The position numbers and the translations under genes are program-made. From positions 1 through 11,642 of the forward strand of contig JBFHGJ010000147.1 of NCBI GenBank assembly GCA_041583135.1: a DNA stretch of 11,642 nucleotides. Direction: 5' to 3'. The DNA is from JABSOG01 sp041583135 (GTDB taxonomy: Bacteria > Pseudomonadota > Gammaproteobacteria > Enterobacterales > Alteromonadaceae). This document shows, piece after piece, positions 1 through 6,957 of the stretch; position 1 is the stretch's first letter, and each line of letters opens with the position of its first letter. The notes beneath the pieces are model-generated. The model searched no databases, was not told the DNA's origin, and saw only the letters and a list, made by a program, of their open reading frames with translations.

Positions 1-770
1 CGCGCATCGGCACTATTGTAAGTAGCATCTTTTGGCAAAAAGTGACGACGACCGCCGCCAAAGCCAACTTCCATGCCGTCAACATCCACACCCGGATAGC
101 GATTTTCCAGCATGGTTTCAAAGTTAACCAACTGATCGGCAATATCTTTACAACCGCCGTCGATGGCTGATTGTGGCATATCCGATACGTCTTCCCAGTT
201 ACGGTCGGCCGATTTGGCATAAGTCGCCGCCGGAGTGGCATGGGTGATACGGGCTGTTGTTACGATACCGGTAGATAACCCTTTGATCTCAGCCAGCTCT
301 AACGCAGTGACCACTTCATTACCCGCAACGGTAGCGCAATCGCCACGTACAATGTCTTCATCAACGCCGATAACACCGGCATCAGTCTTGATACCCGACA
401 TCATGGCAGTCATCGTACCGGCAGAGTCAGGCGTTTGCGCATCGACATTGTAGGTTTTTACCAGCGCAGAGAAAGGAAACTTTTCAAAGCTCAAAAAGCC
501 CTCTTCACCGGTTTTTCCGGCCATTTGCCCTTCTAATATGCGCGCTGCGGTCAGCGTTGAGATCCCCATGCCGTCACCGACAAACAGGATCACGTTTTTT
601 GCTTTGCTGCTTCTGGTCTGCTGGGCAGTAGTCAGTTTTGTGTCTACAGCAGATTGGCCATTTTGATACCAAGGGTTGGCAGTTTGATTTGCAGGCATAA
701 CACCGGCATGACTTCCGGCAGCAACGCCCAGCGCAAGAGCACTGATTGCTGCTTTGAGTTGATTATTCAT
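1..770 (-). CDS. phoA: Alkaline phosphatase, PhoA family, secreted (partial, C-terminus beyond left edge)
   Basis: The reverse strand reads open from an ATG at 768-770 to the left edge, giving about 256 residues of an incomplete protein. Alkaline phosphatases of this family release inorganic phosphate from phosphomonoesters in the periplasm or outside, using two zinc ions, one magnesium ion and a phosphoserine intermediate. Residues 1-22 form a signal peptide ending SHA. Residues 59-69 (NVILFVGDGMG) hold the first metal-binding Asp (D66). TPDSAGTM at 113-120 carries the nucleophile Ser116. TTARITHATPAA at 171-182 supplies the phosphate-binding Arg174 and the His/Thr metal-site region. An AGGA ribosome site lies about 11 bases upstream of the ATG. 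The C-terminal half with the remaining metal ligands is outside the window. Induction by phosphate starvation is usual for the family, but no convincing Pho box was found. The gene name is assigned by family only. Confidence 0.93.
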   Translation of the reverse strand, partial: MNNQLKAAISALALGVAAGSHAGVMPANQTANPWYQNGQSAVDTKLTTAQQTRSSKAKNVILFVGDGMGISTLTAARILEGQMAGKTGEEGFLSFEKFPFSALVKTYNVDAQTPDSAGTMTAMMSGIKTDAGVIGVDEDIVRGDCATVAGNEVVTALELAEIKGLSTGIVTTARITHATPAATYAKSADRNWEDVSDMPQSAIDGGCKDIADQLVNFETMLENRYPGVDVDGMEVGFGGGRRHFLPKDATYNSADA

Positions 771-921
771 GAACTTAAGGTCCTGTTGGTCTAATTGGAT
801 TCACTAAGAAACGACATCACCAAGACCACTTGGGTCACCTTGAATGCGGCATTCCTTAGCGGCGCAACAGTAACGTTCAATTGTTAAAGTAAATTTGCAG
901 TTATCTTACAAAATCATGAAG

Positions 922-945
922 TTGGCTTTTTGCAAAGTCAGCCAA
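922..945. repeat. Imperfect inverted repeat upstream of the phosphatase gene
   Basis: TTGGCT (922-927) is mirrored by AGCCAA (940-945), with TTT/AAA also able to pair inside if a GTC bulge is allowed. It lies about 150 bases upstream of the phosphatase start, within the 281-base gap 771-1051 that holds no credible gene. It could be a protein-binding site or a chance hairpin. Apart from this element and the terminator-like repeat at 1009-1060, nothing else recognisable was seen in the gap. Confidence 0.3.
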
Positions 946-1008
946 GTGGAGGTTTTGTCATATTATTGTAGAGATTGGAGGGTTGTTATACCGAAAATAT
1001 GAAGACTA

Positions 1009-1060
1009 CCGACTCAGCTAAAACTGAGTCGGCTAGAACTGAGTCGGCGTTTTATTTTCT
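1009..1060 (-). terminator. Terminator-like hairpin with a duplicated arm, directly after the ligase stop codon
   Basis: CCGACTCAG (1009-1017) pairs perfectly over 9 bp with CTGAGTCGG at 1024-1032. It can equally pair with a second copy of CTGAGTCGG at 1039-1047, because a 15-base unit is tandemly repeated (1018-1032 and 1033-1047, 14 of 15 identical). The element begins 4 bases after the ligase TAA, so it most likely ends ligase transcription. In that direction the T tract is poor (TAGTCTTCATATTTT). Read on the plus strand, the outer pairing is followed by CGTTTTATTTT, a better terminator tail, so it may work in both directions. Confidence 0.55.
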
Positions 1061-1942
1061 GATCCGCATAAAACTGGCAAAGCGCGGCGTGTTGTATTTG
1101 GTTTTGCCATAAAATTTATAGGTGATGATAGACCCTACCGGTGGTGGTGATTGCCGCTGTTTGTCGCTAAATCCTGTGCCTAGCTTAAAAACCACACCAT
1201 CGGCATTGCGCACCAGCAGCGCCCCCATCATGCCGCAATATTTGCCTTTGCCCGGCAAGTGCTCCAGCACCACGCCCTCTTCATCTTGATATTGTTTGAG
1301 CTTCATTAGATCCCGGCTACGGCCAGAGGCATAAAATGCGTCTTTACGGTGTAACATTAGCCCTTCGGCGCCCAATGCGGTAAGCCTGACCAATAATGCA
1401 TCTAAGCTGGCCATATCACTGAGTTCAAACTGAGGGATCATTGCCAGGTATGGCGAGTCGGTCTGCGAAACAATAGCCGCCATCGACTCAACCCTTTGGC
1501 TAAAAGGCCCAGTGTGGCTGGGCAAATCGAAGATCATCAATCTCACCTTATTCCAACCGACAACATCTTGCTCTTTTCTGACGATACCAGATACCAACTC
1601 AAACTGACCTCTTGCTATCCATAGTTCGCCGTCCATCGCCACACTCGGAAAGTCTTGAGTAAACCAGCTTGGCGGGTTAAAGCGCATCCCCTGTCTTGAG
1701 ATAAGCTGTTTGCCATCCCAATAGGCACGAACGCCATCGAGTTTTTCGCTCACATAATAGTCTTCAATCTTGATGTCAGGGTGAAACACCGTCGCCAGCT
1801 GAACGTCTGGCGCTTTAATCGCCTGTGCGTCACAACTCATAAAGCTCAAGCAGAGCAAATAGAGCGCAGCCAGAGGCAGTGAAAAATAGTCTTGATTGAG
1901 GTTTTTAATGGTGGGAATTGACGAAAAGCCTAAGCGAGTCAT
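1052..1942 (-). CDS. ligE: Exported minimal ATP-dependent DNA ligase (LigE type)
   Basis: The protein seals nicks in duplex DNA through an enzyme-adenylate. Numbered from the chosen start, motif I is EKLDGVR (66-72) with catalytic Lys67, motif III DGELW (104-108), motif IIIa LMIFDLP (135-141), motif IV EGLML (193-197) and motif V LMKLK (212-216). A short OB-fold domain fills the rest (about 220-296). No zinc finger, HhH or BRCT domain is present, as expected for the smallest bacterial ligases. A hydrophobic stretch, LPLAALYLLCLSFMS, ending near AQA predicts Sec export; LigE enzymes are considered periplasmic and have been proposed to act on incoming or extracellular DNA. An upstream in-frame ATG at 1972 would add 10 residues. 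The ATG at 1942 is preferred because AAAAGGA lies 8 bases before it, against an AAGGA only 4 bases from the upstream ATG. The gene is divergent from the kinase gene. Confidence 0.92.
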   Translation of the reverse strand: MTRLGFSSIPTIKNLNQDYFSLPLAALYLLCLSFMSCDAQAIKAPDVQLATVFHPDIKIEDYYVSEKLDGVRAYWDGKQLISRQGMRFNPPSWFTQDFPSVAMDGELWIARGQFELVSGIVRKEQDVVGWNKVRLMIFDLPSHTGPFSQRVESMAAIVSQTDSPYLAMIPQFELSDMASLDALLVRLTALGAEGLMLHRKDAFYASGRSRDLMKLKQYQDEEGVVLEHLPGKGKYCGMMGALLVRNADGVVFKLGTGFSDKQRQSPPPVGSIITYKFYGKTKYNTPRFASFMRIRK

Positions 1943-1972
1943 TTTAAGTGTCCTTTTATATTTTGTCTCCAT

Positions 1973-2146
1973 AACGTCCTTAAGCTTAGATTTTAGTGAC
2001 GATAAATCAAGCGAACAAAAGCAAATTTAGGCAAAAATTTTCATTTTGCAGATCCCGGTTGCCAAGTCCACCTGATGTTGTAGTATTGATAACAATAAAT
2101 CGAAATCGACCACAAGTGTCGCCATCCTATTATCGATTGAGCGTGA
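1973..2146. promoter_or_regulatory. Divergent promoter region between the ligase and kinase genes
   Basis: These 174 AT-rich bases must hold the start signals for both divergent genes. An inverted repeat, GCAAAA (2031-2036) with TTTTGC (2044-2049), lies near the middle. For the kinase, TTGCCA followed 16 bases later by TAGTAT is a possible but weak sigma-70 pair. No strong ribosome site precedes the kinase ATG, only GAGCG. The exact promoters cannot be assigned by eye. Confidence 0.35.
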
Positions 2147-5100
2147 ATGAGCCATAAACATCCCCATCCTCAAACCGACATTGAGCAAACTGTCGTCGTT
2201 GACAGTGAGTCCACCTTATTTGACGAGCACAACCAAGACACTCAGCCGAACCAAACCACTGGCGACAACAAACGTTTTAACATCAAAACCCGGCTAGGTA
2301 GTGGTGGCAGCGGATCGGTATTTCTATCGTGGGATAACCAATTGCAGCGCAATGTTGCGATAAAAATGATCGCTGGCGACAACCTGTTGCGCCAGCAGGC
2401 CGTACTCGCCGAGGCCAGAATGCAGGCCAAAATAGACCACCCCAACCTGTGTAAAATCTATCAGGTAGAAGAAGCCACAAACGAAGGCGAGCAAAGTTAC
2501 ATGGTGATGCAATACATTGCCGGGCAAACTTCGACCGAGTGGCTCGCGCAGCACGCAACACAGTTATCGAGCCGTAAACGGATCGGGCTGATGCAAAAGA
2601 TCTGTGAAGGCATCGCCGTTATGCACAGCTTTGGCGTGATACACCGCGACATCAAGCCCGATAACATCATGATTGAAGCCCTACCTGATGCCCAATTGAA
2701 TGCCTATTTGGTCGATTTTGGGCTGGCTGAAAATGACGACGATAACAAACAAAGGCAACAAAATAGCGCCGGTACACCTTCTTTTATGTCACCGGAACAA
2801 TGGCAAGGCGCAAGGCTTGACTGTCGCTCCGATGTATACAGCTTTGGCGCGACCCTTTATCAAATGCTCACAGGTATCAAACCGCCTCCAGCCAAACATG
2901 GAGCACCGTCACTCAGCGCGCTAGATGCACCTCACTGGCAGTCGCTGCCCAATGAGTTAAAAGCCATTATCGCTAAGTGTATGGCGCAAAAACGAGATGA
3001 GCGCTATCAAAATGGCCATGAGCTTAACCTTGAACTACTGCGCTATCTCGCAGGTGAGCCGGTAAACTGCATTACGAGCAAAAAATACCGTGCGGTAAAA
3101 TGGCTCACCAAATATCGTTGGCAGTCGAGTTTTATCTCCGTGATCTTACTCGGCTTGTTGGGATTTGCGCTGTGGCAACAAATACAAAGCGCGCAGCAGC
3201 AATACCGCGAACAACTGCTCACTCAGTTTACCAGCCGTTTTGAACGCTTAGATGCGGCGGTAAAACTCGCCAATTTAGCGCCACCTCATGAGATCAACAC
3301 AGAGCGAAAGCGCTGGCAGGCTCAAATCGATGCATTGCTTGAGGAGATCAATACCCTAGGAGAGAGCGCAAAAGGGCCGGGACACTACGCCATCGGGCAA
3401 ATGTATTTATCGCTACAACAGTTTGACCAAGCCTTAAGCCACCTCAACGTAGCTTGGCAAAACGGCTTTAAACAGCCTCGTGCGGCTTATGCCCTTGCCC
3501 TGAGTCACGGCGCCATATACCAACGACAAAAAAGTTTATTAAGCAATATCCCCGGCACAACGGCTCGGGCACAAAAATTGGCGCAATTAGATAGCCAGCA
3601 CCGCCAGCCTGCCATTGAGTATTTGCGTCAAGGGATTGCAGGTTCGCCATATCAAACCTACGCCAAAGCGCTGTTACAGTTTTACCAAGAGCAATATGAC
3701 GATGCCTTGCAAACCCTTACCCAGCTTGAACAAACACCGAGCTGGTTTTATCAGCACAATGAACTGATGGGCGATATCTATTTGGCGCAAACCGAAAAGG
3801 CCAACTACGCCCATGAAAATGGCCAAGTACAGGCCAATGCCGCACTTGCCCTTGAGTATTACGACAAAGCCATCGCCATCGGCCGTTCAGATCTCAACCT
3901 AAGACTAAAGCCCGTCAGCGTTAGAATTCAGCTGTTGAACAACAGCTTGTTTGGTGAGGGAAAAGACTTTGATAAACACTATCAAGATGCGCTGCAAGCA
4001 GTAGATGCAGCAGCGCTGTTAGAGCCGAAAAATGCCGGAGCGCTCATGCAAAAAGGGCATCTGTTTGCCAAACTCAGTGAATATCAAGAGCAGCGTTCGG
4101 GCGATCCGGTGGCATCGAGGGCAAACGCCATCGAACAATTTGAACTCGCATTAGAGGCTGCGCCACACAACACCAATGTGCGACTTTCTTTAGGTCTATC
4201 CTACTCGCAATTGACAAGGTTAATGTTACAACTGGGCCAAGACCCAAGCGATGAATTTGAAAAAGCGAAAGCCGTTTTCGCACAGATCCCCGAACTCAGC
4301 CGAGACTACGGCTACTACAGCTACTTAGCCCTATTGCTGCACGAGCAGGCAAACCACCTAGCCGCGCAAAATAAGCGCGATGATCTGGCTTTTGAACAAG
4401 CCATAACTACCTATCAAAAAGCCATTGCCAAAAAGCCCGATGCCATTGCCCCGTATTTAAATATGGGCGTGGTTTTACGTGACTGGTCATATTATTTACC
4501 TTTTGAACAGGCTAAAACCAAATTAACCCAAGCCATCGACGGCTACAAACAAGCACAAAAGCTCAATCCAAACCATTTTGTGCTGCACTATAACCTAGCG
4601 CAAAGTTACCTTGCCCTATCTAGACTTAACAACTACCTGTTAACACCAGATGACACACAACTGGCTCTTGGCATGAAACACCTGCTTGAGGCGGAAAAAT
4701 CACAGCCAAACCATCCATTTATTCAATTGGAAAAAGCCAATTTGACCGCTGAACAAGGTGTCGCCATGTGGCAGGCGGGTTGCGCATTTACAGATCATTT
4801 TGAACGGGCAAAAGGTATTTTAGAAAACTCATTGGCACAGCACCAAGGCAATGCCATTTTACTCGATGGTCGAGCATGGATTGTAGCAAAAGAACAACAG
4901 CTCAAGCACTTTAGCTACCAAAAGCCCCCCGCCAAAGGAACCAGCTATAAGCTCGCCCTGCACCAAGCCGGTGAAGTGCTCAGTGGACATTTAGAGTATC
5001 AATACTTAATTGAGCTGCTCGGCGACAACCACCACATTAGCCAACACCAAATTGAAGCGCTCTCGAACGAAGATGACAGCTTACTGGCACAAGCACAATG

Positions 5101-5389
5101 GTTTTCTCGAACCGGCCAATTTCACAAAGCACAAAGCCTGTTCGACCGTATAAAAGGTGACAGTCCACTGCTGCTAAGCCTCTATCGCCTTGCACACTTA
5201 GACAGGTGGCAGGCACATTTACTGGCAGCAAAGGCAATCAACCCAGCGAAGTCAGTACAATCGCTTAAAGCTGAACAGCTTGAGATCACCCAGTTTATCG
5301 CCCGGCACTTTCCCCAATTTACCCAGTTAAAGGCGGGCCAAACCTATCACAAGCCCTGTCTCAGCTCTGGGGCTGATCTGTCACAATGA
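2147..5389 (+). CDS. Receptor-like Ser/Thr protein kinase with C-terminal TPR-rich region
   Basis: This is a complete Hanks-type kinase. Residues 44-300 hold the glycine-rich loop LGSGGSGSV (50-58), ATP-anchoring Lys73, Glu89, catalytic loop HRDIKPDN (166-173, Asp168), DFG (190-192), a GTPSFMSPE activation/P+1 segment (209-217), DVYSFG (229-234) and the late conserved Arg286. The positively charged stretch SKKYRAVKWLTKYR precedes a single membrane segment (about 326-345), so the kinase should be cytoplasmic and the roughly 730 residues after it periplasmic. That tail carries degenerate TPR-like helices, for example at 413-446, 613-646, 657-690, 748-775 and 795-826, which usually bind peptides or partner proteins. 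The N-terminal 43 residues are Thr/Asp/Gln-rich and include EQTVVVD. Substrate and signal are unknown. Its last 29 bases overlap the convergent cupredoxin-like gene. The FHA gene beyond that gene is a plausible partner (inference). Confidence 0.93.
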   Translation: MSHKHPHPQTDIEQTVVVDSESTLFDEHNQDTQPNQTTGDNKRFNIKTRLGSGGSGSVFLSWDNQLQRNVAIKMIAGDNLLRQQAVLAEARMQAKIDHPNLCKIYQVEEATNEGEQSYMVMQYIAGQTSTEWLAQHATQLSSRKRIGLMQKICEGIAVMHSFGVIHRDIKPDNIMIEALPDAQLNAYLVDFGLAENDDDNKQRQQNSAGTPSFMSPEQWQGARLDCRSDVYSFGATLYQMLTGIKPPPAKHGAPSLSALDAPHWQSLPNELKAIIAKCMAQKRDERYQNGHELNLELLRYLAGEPVNCITSKKYRAVKWLTKYRWQSSFISVILLGLLGFALWQQIQSAQQQYREQLLTQFTSRFERLDAAVKLANLAPPHEINTERKRWQAQIDALLEEINTLGESAKGPGHYAIGQMYLSLQQFDQALSHLNVAWQNGFKQPRAAYALALSHGAIYQRQKSLLSNIPGTTARAQKLAQLDSQHRQPAIEYLRQGIAGSPYQTYAKALLQFYQEQYDDALQTLTQLEQTPSWFYQHNELMGDIYLAQTEKANYAHENGQVQANAALALEYYDKAIAIGRSDLNLRLKPVSVRIQLLNNSLFGEGKDFDKHYQDALQAVDAAALLEPKNAGALMQKGHLFAKLSEYQEQRSGDPVASRANAIEQFELALEAAPHNTNVRLSLGLSYSQLTRLMLQLGQDPSDEFEKAKAVFAQIPELSRDYGYYSYLALLLHEQANHLAAQNKRDDLAFEQAITTYQKAIAKKPDAIAPYLNMGVVLRDWSYYLPFEQAKTKLTQAIDGYKQAQKLNPNHFVLHYNLAQSYLALSRLNNYLLTPDDTQLALGMKHLLEAEKSQPNHPFIQLEKANLTAEQGVAMWQAGCAFTDHFERAKGILENSLAQHQGNAILLDGRAWIVAKEQQLKHFSYQKPPAKGTSYKLALHQAGEVLSGHLEYQYLIELLGDNHHISQHQIEALSNEDDSLLAQAQWFSRTGQFHKAQSLFDRIKGDSPLLLSLYRLAHLDRWQAHLLAAKAINPAKSVQSLKAEQLEITQFIARHFPQFTQLKAGQTYHKPCLSSGADLSQ

Positions 5390-5699
5390 TGGTGCCAGAT
5401 TTTGGCCCGCCATCATCGCCATCCTGCGCTGTTGGTTTATGGTGACAATATACGAATCCTGGCGTTGTCACTCTTAACTTCTTGTCACTGTCAAAGGAAA
5501 CCGGAATTGGAACACCTTCGTCGGGACCAAAAATACAGTTTGGAAATTTTGCGTCAATACTGTCAGGTCTCAAGTTAGGCTTTTTAACCTGGTTTAACAC
5601 GCCAATCTTGTCCCCTTCGACTACTTTGAACGGCCCACCTTCCACTTTAAGGGAAGCAGTCTGCTCGTCCCAAACAATCTTGAAAATGTATGTTGCCAT
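5361..5699 (-). CDS. Small cupredoxin-like protein without signal peptide
   Basis: A 112-residue, beta-rich protein that I do not assign to a named family with certainty. The start is supported by AAGGA 8 bases before the ATG. The pattern GPFKVVEGDKIGVLNQV (22-38), then GFVYCHHKP (81-89) and the ending SGTIIV (101-106) resembles the core of cupredoxins, whose C-terminal loop has the form Y-x-C-x-x-H before G-x-I-x-V. Cys85 and His86/His87 could bind metal, but the usual N-terminal His ligand and a Met ligand are not evident, and there is an additional Cys55. So copper binding is uncertain. No signal peptide is visible, so it is probably cytoplasmic, which is odd for a cupredoxin. It overlaps the kinase 3' end by 29 bases tail to tail and is divergent from the FHA gene, suggesting a role in the same pathway (inference). 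Confidence 0.75.
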   Translation of the reverse strand: MATYIFKIVWDEQTASLKVEGGPFKVVEGDKIGVLNQVKKPNLRPDSIDAKFPNCIFGPDEGVPIPVSFDSDKKLRVTTPGFVYCHHKPTAQDGDDGGPKSGTIIVTDQPQS

Positions 5700-5840
5700 A
5701 ATGATTATCCTTTATAGAAATGAAGTCGCGTTAATATAAATAATCCCAATACGACTAAACATCAATGTTGTTCATTCAAATTCAGTAATTTCGCTGTAAA
5801 TGACCAACAACGAGCAAGCCTTTACGACAAGTATCTATTA

Positions 5841-5874
5841 TGTAATGAATTTATTACATTACACGACATTACAC
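5841..5874. repeat. Cluster of CATTACA repeats, possible operator of the FHA gene
   Basis: TGTAATG (5841-5847) is followed by its perfect inverse CATTACA at 5857-5863, which begins a direct repeat CATTACAC (5857-5864), GA, CATTACAC (5867-5874). The core TGTAAT-N6-ATTACA (5841-5858) has the dyad layout of a dimeric repressor or activator site and resembles, with one mismatch per arm, the TyrR-type box TGTAAA-N6-TTTACA. It lies about 70-100 bases upstream of the preferred FHA start, in the region shared with the divergent small gene. The regulator is unknown. Confidence 0.45.
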
Positions 5875-5943
5875 AGCCCTAGTGTTTTTGCCAAATTGAC
5901 CGATAATAACCTTATATCGCAAAACAAAAACACAGGCAGCGTC

Positions 5944-6933
5944 ATGGCATTTCTCAAACAATTGAATGAGCATAACAATCTCCTATTAGCCCCTCATCAC
6001 AGTTTTGGCCGACTATCCAGCGCCGTCGATACCGTCGTCAGCAACCCGCAGATCTCCAAATATCACACCCTTATCGAATGGCGCGAGCAATGCTGGCAAC
6101 TACGAGATTTCAGCACCAACGGCACTTGGATCAATGGTCACCGAGTTGCGCCCAATCAGCAACACAAACTAAAGCCCGGTGACCTCATCGCTTTGGCAAG
6201 TCATGACAATCCAGTATTCGAAGTGGTTGATTTAGCCCCGCCAAGCGACACACTGCTGCGCTTAGATGCCAACGACAACATTATTGAAGTCATGCCCTTA
6301 GGCCAGTACAACCTATTACCAAACGAACAAGAACCACAAATGGTGCTATATAACCATGTTGACCAGCAGCAGTGGTTTATTGAAATGCTCGATAGCATCG
6401 AACCACAATCAACGGCAATAAACGACGGCGAAATCATCACTATCAGTGACCAACAATGGCAACTCAAACGCTGTATCGCCCCACAACAAACCGAACTCCA
6501 CATGCCCTGTTTGCCAACCATCGATGAACTGACCTTTGAATTCAACCTCTCCAGCGACGAAGAAGACGTCGAGTTGACAGTCGATACCACAACCGAGCGC
6601 GTCGAACTGCTTACCCGCTGCCATCATTACCTAAACGTCTTGCTGGCCAGAGCAAAATATCAAGACAACAAAACCGGCCTCCCCCACCAACAACAAGGCT
6701 GGGTTTACCCAGAAGCCCTTTGCCGCGACTTAGGTATCGACATCAGCCATTTAAACATTCAAATCCATCGTGCCAGAAAGCAGTTCTGCGACAACATCAC
6801 CCTGCTAGACAACCAACCTCTAATCGAAAGAAAAGGCGGTAAACTCAGGTTTGCCGGTAGCCGCTTTAAGATCACTAAAGGCGGCGAACTGGAATGTGAA
6901 TATGCGATAAATAGGGGGCAAAAAGTGGCTTAG
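5944..6933 (+). CDS. FHA-domain protein with winged-helix-like C-terminal region
   Basis: FHA domains bind phosphothreonine peptides, so this protein is a likely reader of Ser/Thr kinase marks in the cytoplasm. With the ATG at 5944 as residue 1 (329 residues in all), the FHA domain spans about 14-95: FGR (21-23), SKYH (38-41) and D-F-S-T-N-G-T-W-I-N-G (55-65) match the conserved phosphopeptide-binding loops. An acidic linker (about 190-215) leads to a C-terminal segment (about 219-304) with the pattern QGWVYPEALCRDLGID, then LNIQIHRARKQF and IERKGGKLRFAG, which looks like a winged helix-turn-helix. DNA binding is not proven. An in-frame ATG at 5800 would add 48 residues, but it has no ribosome site and would place the CATTACA repeat cluster inside the gene. 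The 5944 ATG has a modest CAGGCAG site. No hydrophobic segment is seen. The gene ends 24 bases from the convergent usher gene. Confidence 0.85.
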   Translation: MAFLKQLNEHNNLLLAPHHSFGRLSSAVDTVVSNPQISKYHTLIEWREQCWQLRDFSTNGTWINGHRVAPNQQHKLKPGDLIALASHDNPVFEVVDLAPPSDTLLRLDANDNIIEVMPLGQYNLLPNEQEPQMVLYNHVDQQQWFIEMLDSIEPQSTAINDGEIITISDQQWQLKRCIAPQQTELHMPCLPTIDELTFEFNLSSDEEDVELTVDTTTERVELLTRCHHYLNVLLARAKYQDNKTGLPHQQQGWVYPEALCRDLGIDISHLNIQIHRARKQFCDNITLLDNQPLIERKGGKLRFAGSRFKITKGGELECEYAINRGQKVA

Positions 6934-6957
6934 GTAAAAGAAAAGCACCTAACCCAA

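Noticed and set aside
235..453. Plus-strand open frame opposite the phosphatase gene
   Set aside because: The minus strand encodes conserved phosphatase motifs here; the plus frame is low-complexity and has no start signals.
955..972. Pho-box-like sequence TTGTCATATTATTGTAGA upstream of the alkaline phosphatase gene
   Set aside because: Only the first half matches CTGTCAT well, it faces away from the phosphatase gene, and it is about 185 bases from the start codon.
1805..1860. Possible lipoprotein signal in the DNA ligase (LSFMSC)
   Set aside because: Residue -3 is Phe, which is not a normal lipobox; ordinary cleavage after AQA fits better.
6201..6590. Open frame of 129 codons on the minus strand inside the FHA gene
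   Set aside because: Ser- and Cys-rich low-complexity translation typical of an antisense shadow; the plus strand encodes a well-supported FHA domain.
6934..6957. Search for a terminator between the convergent FHA and usher genes
   Set aside because: The 24 bases contain no inverted repeat or T tract, so no terminator is called.
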